From assembly GCA_910579275.1 (NCBI GenBank), contig CAJTTO010000032.1, positions 1 through 50,612 of the forward strand: 50,612 bases of DNA, in the 5' to 3' direction. The notes beneath the pieces were generated by a model that ran no database searches, was not told where the DNA came from, and saw nothing but the letters and a program-made list of their open reading frames with translations. This document shows, piece after piece, positions 17,457 through 25,545 of this stretch. Made by a program: the position numbers and the translations under genes. The first letter of the stretch is position 1; every line of letters begins with the position of its first letter. Source of the DNA: an uncultured Lachnospiraceae bacterium. GTDB lineage: Bacteria; Bacillota; Clostridia; Lachnospirales; Lachnospiraceae.

Positions 17457-17485
17457 TTTAAAATAGGGGCAAGACTGCCCCTATT
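17457..17485 (-). terminator. Terminator of the MFS transporter gene
   Basis: A 10-bp stem AATAGGGGCA/TGCCCCTATT (17462-17485) with a 4-nt loop, followed on the minus strand by a short T-rich tract. Confidence 0.75.
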
Positions 17486-17492
17486 CAACCAA

Positions 17493-18773
17493 TCACGTTT
17501 CATTATAATGATATTTCTTTAGCTTCTTCCCAGTAAATAAGCAAATCAGACTTCCACTCACACCAAGAAGAAACATCATGAGTGCCGCGCCAGAACCTTT
17601 GCCGGCGCCAAACAATACGTTTAACATGGGCAGATGACCATACGCGCTCATAAACGGTTCGCATACCCTGTCTACCATAAAGCCGCCGGCAAACAATCCG
17701 ATTGGAATTGTAAAAAATTGAAATGTATTGCGGCAGGCGTACACACGCCCCTGCAAATCTACCGGAATATTTGTTCTGAGAATCACATCCAGATTCGCAC
17801 TCATAACCGGCACAAGTATCCAACCAATCAGCTGACCTATACACCATAAAACTGGCTCTCTGGAAAATGCCAGCAGGAAATTTTCGGTGCCTAGCGAAAA
17901 CAGCATCGTCAAATAAATTACCCGCACTCTGTCCTTTGGTTTTGGCAGAATAGAGACCAGCAGACTGCCTAAAATCATGGCAATGCCGGCGCAGGATGTA
18001 ACCAGTCCAAGCACCGACAAGCCGCCCTTTGGATTGGGCAGCACATAACCGGGCAGTGTTGCATCGAAGGCAGATGCGACCAAATTTACACCGGACATAA
18101 AGAAAATCAGTGTCATAATCATGGGATTCTCTCGCAGAAATTGAATCCCTCCCTTTGCAAGCTTTAGGACGCTTCCGCTTTCTACACCCTTTGTTTCAGG
18201 GATTCTGATAAAAAACAATAATGTCACAAATGCGATGGCAAAGCTCCCAAGATCGACCGCAATGACAAGGTTCAGCCCTGCCAGCGCGTACAGCGCCGTT
18301 GCAATCAGCGGATTTAAAATCGACAGCAGCGACCTTGAAAGCGAACAAAGTCCGCTTGTTTTCTGATAATATTTTTCAGGGATAATGATCGTCATGGCAA
18401 CTTCAGAAGCCGGCTGCTGCACCGTATTCATCAATCCCGAAACTGCATTCAATACATATAAATGCCATACCATCAAACGGTTCAGCCGGAACAATACAAA
18501 TATGACCACTGTGCAGACTGCCGCGAACACATCACAGACCAGCATTGTTTTCTTTTTGTTAAACCGGTCTGTCAGTGCGCCCGCAAAAATGCTCATCAGC
18601 ACATACGGCACATAGGAACAGATGGTGAGCGCGGCGGTACTTAGAGAAGACCCTGTCTTCTCATATAGCCATAATGTCAGCGCAAATGCGGTAATACTGC
18701 TGCCAAGCTGGGAGATGCTCTGGGTGCTCCAAAGCATCAGAAAGTCTCTTAGTTCATTCTTCAAAATTTTCAT
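17493..18773 (-). CDS. Major facilitator superfamily efflux transporter
   Basis: A 426-residue integral membrane protein with 12 predicted segments. AAGGAG eight bases upstream selects the ATG at 18773 (MKILKNELRDFLMLW); the 38-codon upstream extension is spurious. The motif GALTDRFNKKKTML is the MFS loop 2-3 signature. The overall layout resembles the MefA/MFS_3 branch of drug exporters, with an NPLIATALY segment and a VDLQGRVYACRN loop. It most likely exports a small hydrophobic compound using the proton gradient; the substrate is not predictable. It is monocistronic, in a region rich in damaged genes. Confidence 0.88.
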   Translation of the reverse strand: MKILKNELRDFLMLWSTQSISQLGSSITAFALTLWLYEKTGSSLSTAALTICSYVPYVLMSIFAGALTDRFNKKKTMLVCDVFAAVCTVVIFVLFRLNRLMVWHLYVLNAVSGLMNTVQQPASEVAMTIIIPEKYYQKTSGLCSLSRSLLSILNPLIATALYALAGLNLVIAVDLGSFAIAFVTLLFFIRIPETKGVESGSVLKLAKGGIQFLRENPMIMTLIFFMSGVNLVASAFDATLPGYVLPNPKGGLSVLGLVTSCAGIAMILGSLLVSILPKPKDRVRVIYLTMLFSLGTENFLLAFSREPVLWCIGQLIGWILVPVMSANLDVILRTNIPVDLQGRVYACRNTFQFFTIPIGLFAGGFMVDRVCEPFMSAYGHLPMLNVLFGAGKGSGAALMMFLLGVSGSLICLFTGKKLKKYHYNET

Positions 18774-18983
18774 TTCTTTGCTCCTTTTCGTTTTTGTCAT
18801 GTGAAAAACAGAAGCAAAGCCTGAGGATATCCGCTTGATGCGATTCCTCCATGCAGTCCCCTCAGACTCTGCATGGAGCGGTTGCAATACAAAGTTTCAT
18901 GTTTCTTTTCCTCTTTATCTTCTTTTCTTTTGTTGTAAAAATTATATACTGCCTTTCTGTAAAAAACAACCCAAAATCATCAC

Positions 18984-19397
18984 CTATCCTAGCGCTTTCA
19001 GCGACCTGCGGTATTTTGTCATTTCCTCCTCGCTCACTGTGTCAATGACGTGCTGTAATGCACCGAGCACCGACGACCGCTCCTTTGGCAGATACGCAGT
19101 GACCGGATAAAAGTTCGACACCGAATTGGCAAAGGGATTTGCGCCTGTCCAGAATACGCGCCGTGCATTTGGCTGATACTGCTTGATTTCCGCCAAATCC
19201 GCTTCAAACTCCTCCATTGGGGACATGCGAAAGCCCGCGCGCGACCCATGCGCCGCTTTCGCGGCTGTTTCCGCCGAACGGGTCTGTGCATAAAGATTGC
19301 AGAACCGGCACTGATTATAAGTACAGCCGGACGTTGCCTGAATGATCACGGAATCCGCCTCATAGTGCGGACGCCAAGTCCTTCCCGTAAAATGCAA
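18984..19397 (-). pseudogene. Radical SAM gene with an internal in-frame deletion
   Basis: The frame encodes about 137 residues from a TTG start at 19397, in register with the ATG of its intact neighbour. The N-terminal part holds the cluster motif GCTYNQCRFC and FRMSPMEEFEADL...FWTGANPFA. It then jumps directly to NSVSNFYPVTAYLPKE...EEEMTKYRRSL, which aligns to the extreme C-terminus of the paralogue at 19533-20432. About 160 residues of barrel core are missing. The deletion stays in frame and lies where both sides have a GAN/GASN-like sequence, consistent with short-homology recombination. The product, if made, could bind an iron-sulfur cluster but lacks most of the SAM and substrate site. 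Confidence 0.75.
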
Positions 19398-19532
19398 ATG
19401 CATCACCTCCTTAAAGCTTTAGCCGTATCATATCAACTTGTAAAGAACTGTTTCGGCGGCAACTGTCAAATTGTGCGCATCAGTTCGAAATGGAACATGC
19501 CGTTCGAAAATCAGGCGCACAACGAAACGATA

Positions 19533-20432
19533 TTATAAATGGTGCACGCTGTCTCGGTAGCGCCGCAGCTCCTCCTCATTGGTCGTCCGAATCACCTCGT
19601 CCAGAAATGCCAGCAGCCGTTCCTTGTCGTCAGGCAATGTATACCACATCTGAAATGCATTGGACGCGCCCAACGCCGCAAACACGGTCGGAATTTCCAG
19701 ATGTTGTACCAAAGTCCGCATTTCACGATATTTTTCCGTCTCGCCCTCCTCCTTCCAATTCCCCTTTTGGATTTCTTCATATAATAAAGAATCTGAATAG
19801 ACAGTCAGCATATTGGCACCGACAATCCTTGGATGAAGCTGATTGCAGACCGCTGCCGTTGCCCGCGCGCCTGCCTCCCCGCGCCCTGCACCGCAAATGC
19901 CTGTCAGATAAAAGAAATAATATCCGATTCCCGCCTTGTCAAGCCGGCTGCACTGCGTTAAGATGTCCGCTGCCTGATATCCTTTTTTCATCAATTCTAG
20001 TGCCTCATCATCCGCCGTCTCAATCCCGATGGTCAATCCATCAAATCCGGCTTTGTGCAGCGCGGCAAGTTCTTCGTCTGTTTTCAGTGACACATCTGTC
20101 ACCCGCGCAAAGCAGCCAATGCTGCTCATTTCTGGAAAATAGCAATGAATCTGTGTGGCAATTGCCATCAGCTTCTGGTAATCCAGCACAAACGGATTTG
20201 CACCTGTCAGAAATGTACGTGACGGTTTCCGTTTGGGAAAACGGCAGTACAGTTCTTGTGCTTCTTTTAAATCCGACGCGATATCCTCCATCGGGGACAT
20301 TCTGAATGCAAACGGCAAATCTGCATAAAGCGTACAGAATTTACATTGATGATGCGTGCAGCCCGCTGTTACCTCCAAGAGCAAAGACGCCGCTTCATAC
20401 GGCGGTCTCCATATTGTTCCTGTATAATGCAT
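19533..20432 (-). CDS. Radical SAM protein of unknown specificity
   Basis: A 299-residue protein, start at ATG 20432 with GGAGG eight bases upstream (MHYTGTIWRPPYEA). The cluster-binding sequence is GCTHHQCKFC with spacing CX4CX2C, seen in a Firmicute radical SAM subfamily, rather than the textbook CX3CX2C. Further motifs are FLTGANPF, DGLTIGIETADDEALELM and YYFFYLTGICGAGRGE, consistent with the barrel. The C-terminal FQMWYTLPDDKERLLAFLDEVI is shared with the deleted paralogue downstream. No substrate or maturation partner is adjacent. Confidence 0.85.
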   Translation of the reverse strand: MHYTGTIWRPPYEAASLLLEVTAGCTHHQCKFCTLYADLPFAFRMSPMEDIASDLKEAQELYCRFPKRKPSRTFLTGANPFVLDYQKLMAIATQIHCYFPEMSSIGCFARVTDVSLKTDEELAALHKAGFDGLTIGIETADDEALELMKKGYQAADILTQCSRLDKAGIGYYFFYLTGICGAGRGEAGARATAAVCNQLHPRIVGANMLTVYSDSLLYEEIQKGNWKEEGETEKYREMRTLVQHLEIPTVFAALGASNAFQMWYTLPDDKERLLAFLDEVIRTTNEEELRRYRDSVHHL

Positions 20433-20600
20433 AAGCAATCCCTCCTTTTCTCATACCTTACAAGGAATCGTATGCGTTTTCAAGTACTGTCTTTTTCTGT
20501 TCTTAGTAGCTTTTTGGATACTATTGTCAATGAGAAACGGCAGTGATTTAAATTGTTTTTTGAAAAATTTCAACCAGTTTACCAGTTCCCGTATATTATG

Positions 20601-20609
20601 TGTTATAAT
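20601..20609 (+). promoter_or_regulatory. Possible extended -10 promoter
   Basis: TGTTATAAT (TGn plus TATAAT at 20604-20609) lies about 120 bp before the membrane-protein gene at 20732. No good -35 is seen, which an extended -10 can tolerate. Confidence 0.35.
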
Positions 20610-20731
20610 ACTCTATAGATTTTGTTTCCCTCATTATTTCACGATGTACAGCATCATTGATCGGGATTCATCATGCCCTGTGGGAAGATTATCTCAGGGG
20701 AAATTAAAAAAACAAAGTTGAGGTAGAAAAA

Positions 20732-21370
20732 TTGAAGTCATTTCTTGAAAAAATTAGAACACCCGAAAAAGGCGTTTCTTTTAAAATGCAAATGATCGTA
20801 ACCATAGGCGTGATTCTGTTTGGATTTGCGCTTGGCGTATTACAGAAATGGATTGATGGCTCACCAAGTAATATATTCCCATTGTTGATACAACAACTCG
20901 ATCTTAGAAACTATTTTGGCCGATTCGCGATATGGATTTTATTGGCAACATGTATTTCTATATATTCAAAATCGCCTTTGAGGGCTTCAATCAACACTTT
21001 CTTATTCTTTATCAGTATGTTGGCAGGCTATTATCTCTACTGTAATTATGTCTTAGGCTTCTTGCCAAAAGCTTATATGATGATGTGGGTAATGATTTCT
21101 TTCGCGACGTTTTTTATGGCGTATATATGTTGGTATGCAAAGGGAGAAGGCGTTATTGCAATTATCATATCCAGTGCAATTATTGGCGTATTATTCGCAC
21201 AGGCATTTTCGCTCACACAAGGATTTTATGTGTATCATCTTATGGAAGTTGTTACATGGTTCATTGGCATAATTATCCTGTATAGAAAACCGAAAGAGTT
21301 TGTCATTGAACTGGGATTATCAGTTCCAGTTGCATTGATATATCAATTGGTAATTCCATATTGGGGGTAA
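20732..21370 (+). CDS. Multi-pass membrane protein of unknown function
   Basis: Up to 212 residues from a TTG at 20732 preceded by GAGGT; an ATG at codon 19 or 21 is an alternative. Six or seven hydrophobic segments cover nearly the whole protein, with short loops such as SKSPLRAS and WYAKGEG. No catalytic motif or recognisable transporter signature is visible. It is monocistronic, followed by a strong bidirectional terminator. I do not recognise the family. Confidence 0.7.
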   Translation: MKSFLEKIRTPEKGVSFKMQMIVTIGVILFGFALGVLQKWIDGSPSNIFPLLIQQLDLRNYFGRFAIWILLATCISIYSKSPLRASINTFLFFISMLAGYYLYCNYVLGFLPKAYMMMWVMISFATFFMAYICWYAKGEGVIAIIISSAIIGVLFAQAFSLTQGFYVYHLMEVVTWFIGIIILYRKPKEFVIELGLSVPVALIYQLVIPYWG

Positions 21371-21406
21371 AAAATAAATGTTGGTTCCATTATACATTAT
21401 CATCAT

Positions 21407-21446
21407 AATAAAAGCCTTCAAGCTGCTTAACTTAAAGGCTTTTATT
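21407..21446. terminator. Bidirectional terminator
   Basis: AATAAAAGCCTT (21407-21418) pairs perfectly with 21435-21446. It separates the membrane-protein gene from the convergent toxin gene and has T- and A-rich sides, so it can work both ways. Confidence 0.85.
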
Positions 21447-21450
21447 ATCT

Positions 21451-21783
21451 TCATGCTCTGAAAATTCTTAAAATCTTTTCCTTGCTGTCTACCAGCATAT
21501 GAAAAACTCTCAATATGTACACAGTCTGCTCCCTTTCATCAATCATGAAATAGATTTTGTAGTTTTTATAATATGTCTTCCTGATGCCATATCCTGCCAG
21601 TTCTTCATCTTCATCCAGCTCATGACTTTGAGGAAACAGGCTGAGACTGTTTATTATCTTCCGAAAGCCTCTTACCATATTGACCGCAGTTTCTGGAGAC
21701 TTCAGCTCAAAGGCGATGTAGTCCGTCTGGTCCGCAATGTCCTCCTCTGCCAACGGCAGGGTGATCACCTTATATTCTTTCAT
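21451..21783 (-). CDS. RelE/ParE-superfamily toxin
   Basis: A 110-residue protein from ATG 21783 (MKEYKVITLPLAEEDIADQTDYIA). The pattern of an N-terminal beta strand, a helical hairpin with AVNMVRGFRKIINSL, then GIRKTYYKNYKIYFMIDEREQTVYILRVFH is characteristic of ParE/RelE toxins. The core arginine and aromatic residues sit near YKIYFMID. Members inhibit translation by mRNA cleavage or poison gyrase; which one applies is not decidable here. The start overlaps the upstream antitoxin gene by 14 bp, the usual arrangement. Confidence 0.87.
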   Translation of the reverse strand: MKEYKVITLPLAEEDIADQTDYIAFELKSPETAVNMVRGFRKIINSLSLFPQSHELDEDEELAGYGIRKTYYKNYKIYFMIDEREQTVYILRVFHMLVDSKEKILRIFRA

Positions 21784-21940
21784 TGGTATACCTTTTCTCC
21801 AGTTCATCAAAGAATTCGTTGCAGTCCCGACCTTTGCCCGCAGTAATGTCCCGATAGCTTTCCATTACCATTTCTCGTATCTGCCTCTGGTTTTCATCTA
21901 TTTCTTTCCGATAATCCAAAACCTGCTGTGCTGGACTCAT
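21770..21940 (-). CDS. Antitoxin of the RelE/ParE-type pair
   Basis: A 56-residue protein from ATG 21940 (MSPAQQVLDYRKEIDENQRQ), preceded by AGAGGTGAG; an ATG at 21961 is an alternative. It is highly charged and helical, with no DNA-binding motif I can name. The 14-bp overlap with the toxin gene and its small acidic-basic character support the role. It may form a toxin-neutralising helix only, leaving DNA binding and autoregulation unclear. Confidence 0.75.
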   Translation of the reverse strand: MSPAQQVLDYRKEIDENQRQIREMVMESYRDITAGKGRDCNEFFDELEKRYTNERI

Positions 21941-22110
21941 ACAACTCACCTCTTTCTTCATATGTATCTTTAGTATACCCAAAAACATTTCTTAATACAA
22001 GGAACAAATTTGTTAAATTTTTGCCGCTGGTTCCCTGATCCTAAGAAAAATACCTTTTCCGCTCTACCCACACCACTGGCACAGAACTTTAGGAAGGGAG
22101 GTGCGTATTG

Positions 22111-22242
22111 ATGACAGCTTTTGAAATTATTTCGATTCTCATTGGTATTTTAACTTTGTTATTTACCTTTGGCAGCTTCATTCTTACGTGTCTTTCCCTT
22201 ATCATTCATATTTGCGATAAGGATAAAAAGACAAAAAAATAA
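22111..22242 (+). CDS. Holin-like type I toxin peptide (TxpA/Hol_Tox-like)
   Basis: A 43-residue peptide with GGGAGGTG at 22096-22103, seven bases before the ATG. It starts MTAFEIISILIGILTLLFTF and is a single hydrophobic helix with a basic tail ending DKDKKTKK. This is the layout of the putative holin-like toxin family found across Firmicutes, usually controlled by a convergent antisense RNA. When unchecked, such peptides insert in the membrane. A damaged second copy lies 180 bp downstream. No antisense promoter was firmly identified. Confidence 0.8.
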   Translation: MTAFEIISILIGILTLLFTFGSFILTCLSLIIHICDKDKKTKK

Positions 22243-22358
22243 TGCCCATTCAAAAATCCGTTGTATTTTTCGTCAGATTGTGCTACCATTTTCATTACGG
22301 AACCCATGACAGGGGTGGCAGCCTCCCGAGCCAATACTACCGGTTCGCCGGACTACAT

Positions 22359-22431
22359 AGGAAGGGAGGTGCATCTTTCCTTTATCATTCATCTTTGCGA
22401 TAAGGATAAAAAGACAAAAAAATAATGCCCA
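22359..22431 (+). pseudogene. Internally deleted second copy of the holin-like toxin gene
   Basis: AGGAAGGGAGGTGC (22359-22372) repeats the ribosome site of the first copy. The sequence from 22374 to 22431 then matches 22191-22248 with only two mismatches by eye. Everything between, including the start codon and the membrane helix, is missing. No ATG remains, so it is a dead duplicate. Confidence 0.85.
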
Positions 22432-22546
22432 CCCTGTTAGCAGCAGGATGGGCGCCTCTCACTGAGAGGTAAGTTCCACCTCGGGAAGCTCCACCTTTGG
22501 AGTGAGGCTCCGCGAAAGGCATCTGTTTGCGCAGATGTCTTTCATT
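22427..22546 (+). terminator. Hairpin cluster downstream of the toxin copies
   Basis: Hairpins at 22427-22453 (GCCCACCCTG with CAGGATGGGC), around 22454-22470 (CCTCTC/GAGAGG) and 22515-22542 (CATCTG/CAGATG, then TCTTT). This may be the toxin mRNA end plus the region where an antisense RNA would act; the antisense role is inferred. Confidence 0.45.
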
Positions 22547-22631
22547 ACATTTACTATACCATACTAGAAAAATGATTTCAACCATATTTTGACTACCATT
22601 TCGCTTTGCATGAAAGGATATAGGTACCCTC

Positions 22632-22920
22632 ATGAATATTTCCATCCGAACCGAACAAGAAAAAGACTATCAACTTGTTGAAGCGCTGACAAGAGCAGCA
22701 TTTGCTTACCCTGAAAGAGTGGCGCGCGGCGGCATTGGCTGCCCGTATGAACACTGGATGGTTCATGATCTGCGAAAATCCGGCTTTCATGGGAATGGAA
22801 CTTATTTCAAATTACCTGTTTCACGCAAAGGGTGGGAAATTTTATGAATCGGAGATTTATGATGATGACCGCAACCGCAATCAGGTACTGGCGTTTGATA
22901 AACAATTTAAAGTTCAGTGA
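22632..22920 (+). pseudogene. GNAT acetyltransferase remnant with internal deletion and frameshift
   Basis: The 5' part encodes MNISIRTEQEKDYQLVEALT...YEHWMVHDLRKSG, the start of a YhbS-like GNAT protein. Within CTGCGAAAATCCG the sense switches frame to NPAFMGMELISNYLFHAKGG...YESEIYDDDRNRNQVLAFDKQF, which fits the C-terminus of the same family. The acetyl-CoA-binding core between them is gone. A deletion of roughly 80-100 codons joined two out-of-frame ends, so no functional product is expected. Confidence 0.75.
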
Positions 22921-22947
22921 CTCTCGAAGAAAGGTCAAGTGAGCCCC

Positions 22948-23313
22948 ATGGCAGAAAATAAGTTTTGTGATAATGATGTGATTGCGCGCTGTGTGCCAAT
23001 GAGCAAACTTCAGTCCGTGATTGGCGGCAAGTGGAAAATCTTGATTTTGTGGTATGTATCCTTTTATAAAGTCCAGCGGTTCGGTGAGCTGATGCGCCGT
23101 CTTGACGGGATTACACAGTCCACGCTCACCAAACAGCTTCGAGAGCTAGAGGGCGATGGTTTCCTCCACCGTGAGGTATTTCAGGAAATCCCACCGAGAG
23201 TAGAATACTCTCTGACTGCGCTTGGACAGAGCTTTATTCCTGTTCTACAGACCATGATGGCATGGAGTGAGACACACCTCTGCCCAGACTATGAAAATCC
23301 TTATGAGGTATAA
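22948..23313 (+). CDS. HxlR-family winged-helix regulator
   Basis: About 121 residues from ATG 22948; a GTG at 22939 is also possible because AAAGG at 22930-22934 lies between ideal spacings. The core is typical of HxlR/MarR-like regulators: VIGGKWKILILWYV, FGELMRRLDGITQSTLTKQLRELEGDGFL, then EIPPRVEYSLTALG. These usually bind DNA as dimers and respond to aldehydes, oxidants or other small electrophiles. It follows the GNAT remnant by 27 bp, so its former operon partner or target may be lost. Confidence 0.9.
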   Translation: MAENKFCDNDVIARCVPMSKLQSVIGGKWKILILWYVSFYKVQRFGELMRRLDGITQSTLTKQLRELEGDGFLHREVFQEIPPRVEYSLTALGQSFIPVLQTMMAWSETHLCPDYENPYEV

Positions 23314-23333
23314 AAGAAATATATTCCTGCACC

Positions 23334-23537
23334 TCACTTCGGAAAGATAAAAATCTCCTCAATGGGCGCTTCCACTGCCCGCGATAGATCGACCGCCAGC
23401 TTTAACGACGGATTGTACTGCGCTTTCTCAAGGCGCATAATCGTCTCCCTTCGCACCCCCACCAGCACTGCCAGCTCCTCCTGCGTCAACTCCTTTAGCT
23501 GCCTGTATTTCTTTAATCTGCACTCAAAATCCGGCAT
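23334..23537 (-). CDS. Small XRE-family (Cro/C1) DNA-binding regulator
   Basis: A 67-residue protein that is almost entirely one helix-turn-helix domain: RLKKYRQLKELTQEELAVLVGVRRETIMRLEKAQYNPSLKLAVDLSRAVEAPIEEIF. GAGG upstream of ATG 23537 supports the start. Such compact regulators commonly sit downstream of DUF3796-type membrane genes, as here (23-bp gap), and repress the shared promoter. The perfect inverted repeat at 24224-24266 is the likely target. Confidence 0.92.
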   Translation of the reverse strand: MPDFECRLKKYRQLKELTQEELAVLVGVRRETIMRLEKAQYNPSLKLAVDLSRAVEAPIEEIFIFPK

Positions 23538-23560
23538 ACCCCATTCCTCACTTTTTAAAA

Positions 23561-24193
23561 TTATTCCTCATGGTCATACTGATACAGCAAATACTCGCCA
23601 AGAAAGATATCGACCGCAATTGAACACGCTACCGCGATCACAAGAATTATCAGCCTTGTATCCGTCGTTTCCAAAATTCTTCCCTCTGCCATTGCCACAA
23701 AAAACAGCGTCATATAGACAATGCCCTGCGCGATACGATGCGCTTTTCGTTGTGCCCTGCGCTTATTTTCCACGTATCGCTCGTCCATGAACGTATTTGA
23801 CATTTTTCCCTCATAAAAAAATCCAAAGAATCCAAAAAACATAAAGAACAGAAACGGCGCAACTCTTCCCTCTGCGTTGTATGTGTAAAATCCTAGCAAT
23901 CCTAAAAATCCCAGCAATCCCATAATACCAAGTTTCGGACTGATCCTTCTGGTGACATGTGCTGCTGCATCCTCTTTTGCTTTTTGATAGCCTATCCCGC
24001 ACAGATAAAACACATACAAAACCATGCATCCGACCGCAATGTGCATCGGCAAGTCTTTGACTGTAAATTCGTATGGCTGCTCCATCGGAACAACGAGCCG
24101 GGAATCATTGAATTTAACCGCATACAAAGATGCCCCAATCAACATCAGCAGACAGATAATTCCCATCCCAACAATTTTTGCTTTTTTGTTCAT
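23561..24193 (-). CDS. DUF3796-like membrane protein
   Basis: A 210-residue protein from ATG 24193, with AAGGAGG just upstream. There are about six hydrophobic segments. The motif LGFLGLLGFYTYNA...PFLFFMFFGFFGFFYEGKMSNTFMDERY is the DUF3796 hallmark. The C-terminal part adds two more helices. Its function is unknown. It is followed by the XRE regulator gene, forming an operon behind a promoter covered by a perfect inverted repeat. Confidence 0.82.
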   Translation of the reverse strand: MNKKAKIVGMGIICLLMLIGASLYAVKFNDSRLVVPMEQPYEFTVKDLPMHIAVGCMVLYVFYLCGIGYQKAKEDAAAHVTRRISPKLGIMGLLGFLGLLGFYTYNAEGRVAPFLFFMFFGFFGFFYEGKMSNTFMDERYVENKRRAQRKAHRIAQGIVYMTLFFVAMAEGRILETTDTRLIILVIAVACSIAVDIFLGEYLLYQYDHEE

Positions 24194-24223
24194 GTAAACC
24201 TCCTTCATACCACGTTTTCATGC

Positions 24224-24282
24224 AAAGTGATATATTTATATCATTATGAGATAAATATATCACTTTACTTTGGAGAAGTCAA
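24224..24282 (-). promoter_or_regulatory. Promoter covered by a perfect 16-bp inverted repeat (XRE operator)
   Basis: AAAGTGATATATTTAT (24224-24239) is repeated inverted at 24251-24266 with an 11-nt spacer. On the minus strand, TTGACT (24282-24277) and TATATT (24259-24254) are separated by 17 bp, a good promoter whose -10 lies within the right arm. Repression by the XRE protein of the operon is inferred. Confidence 0.8.
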
Positions 24283-24450
24283 CATATGCCACACATTTTT
24301 CTGTTTCCTTCCTATGGCAATATTGTTGTGGTATCCCACAGGCACAGAAATGACTGCAGAAACCATATCTCTACCGCTGGTAGGTGTCCCTTTTTGTTCT
24401 GTTCTGATATACTTTTTATAGAAGTAAACAACAGACAGGAGGATTTCATG

Positions 24451-25545
24451 ATGAATCAAGACAAAATTGGCGCTTTTATTTCGGAACGCCGAAAGGCAAA
24501 GGGCTGGACGCAAAGCCAGCTAGCAGAAAAGCTTGGCGTTACGGACAAAGCAGTCTCAAAATGGGAAACAGGACGCTCTATGCCAGACTTATCTTTGTTT
24601 ATGCCGCTATGTGTCCTATTAGAAATAACGCTGAACGAGCTGTTTGCTGGTGAATGCATTTCAGAGCAGAATTTAAAGGAAAAGGCGGATGAGGTCTTAA
24701 TGAGTGTCATCGCAAGCTGGCTGGGACAGGAAAAGCAGGTATCAACAGCACAGTCGGCTGTCGCCAAAACAGTTTTGGACGTACAAAATGTCTCAAAGCG
24801 CTATCAGACAAAAGCAAACGCAGTCTTAGCGGTCAATAACGTCAGCTTTCAGATTCCACACGGCAGCTTTGTCGGTATTATGGGGGCTTCCGGTTCCGGA
24901 AAAACAACACTGCTGAATATAATCGCCACAATAGACAAACCGACAAGTGGTAAAATCTCCATTGGTGGTCAGAGTATTGTGGATATGCCTGAAAATGAGG
25001 CTGCCGATTTCCGCCGCGGACATTTAGGGTTTGTCTTTCAGGAATACAATCTGCTCGATACACTAACGCTTTACGAAAATATTGCACTGGCAATGACCAT
25101 AAAAAACGTCCCCGCAAAACACGTCGCGCAGACCATACTGGAAATCTCCGAGGCACTTGGTATCACTGCCATACTGGACAAATTTCCGCATGAGGTGTCG
25201 GGAGGACAACGGCAGCGCTGTGCCTGTGCCCGCGCGCTTGTGGTCAATCCGGAACTGATTCTCGCGGACGAGCCGACTGGAGCGCTCGACTCCCATGCTG
25301 CCAGACAACTGCTAGGCACATTTTCCATGATGTGCAGAGATTATCACGCTACAATCCTGATGGTCACACATGATGTCGTGGCGGCAAGCCACTGCGACAG
25401 AATATTGTTTATGCGCGACGGCGAACTCAAAGCCACGCTGAATCGAGACGCTAAAAGTAAACAGACTTTTTTTGCAGATATACTGAAAAAAATGGAGTGG
25501 ATAGAAGGAGAAAGCTATGATGTACTGGAAACTGTCAATCCGTAA
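24451..25545 (+). CDS. XRE helix-turn-helix fused to an ABC transporter ATPase
   Basis: About 364 residues. AGGAGG at 24437-24442 fits ATG 24451 (eight bases), with 24448 possible. Residues 2-65 form an XRE domain (KIGAFISERRKAKGWTQSQLAEKLGVTDKAVSKWETG). A helical linker leads to an ABC ATPase from about 108: Walker A GASGSGKTT (145-153), Q loop VFQEYNLLD, signature VSGGQRQR, Walker B LILADEP and a switch histidine in MVTHD. The ATPase is of the LolD/BceA class that pairs with FtsX-like permeases. The fused DNA-binding domain suggests that transporter state and transcription are linked in one protein. The permease gene overlaps its 3' end by 29 bp. Confidence 0.92.
   Translation: MNQDKIGAFISERRKAKGWTQSQLAEKLGVTDKAVSKWETGRSMPDLSLFMPLCVLLEITLNELFAGECISEQNLKEKADEVLMSVIASWLGQEKQVSTAQSAVAKTVLDVQNVSKRYQTKANAVLAVNNVSFQIPHGSFVGIMGASGSGKTTLLNIIATIDKPTSGKISIGGQSIVDMPENEAADFRRGHLGFVFQEYNLLDTLTLYENIALAMTIKNVPAKHVAQTILEISEALGITAILDKFPHEVSGGQRQRCACARALVVNPELILADEPTGALDSHAARQLLGTFSMMCRDYHATILMVTHDVVAASHCDRILFMRDGELKATLNRDAKSKQTFFADILKKMEWIEGESYDVLETVNP

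Noticed and set aside
18774..18887. 38-residue N-terminal extension of the MFS transporter
   Set aside because: AAGGAG and the hydrophobic start support ATG 18773; the extra residues do not look like a membrane protein start.
19490..20305. 271-codon plus-strand frame opposite the radical SAM gene
   Set aside because: It is antisense to a well-supported gene, rich in Ser/Pro/Arg, and lacks a ribosome site.
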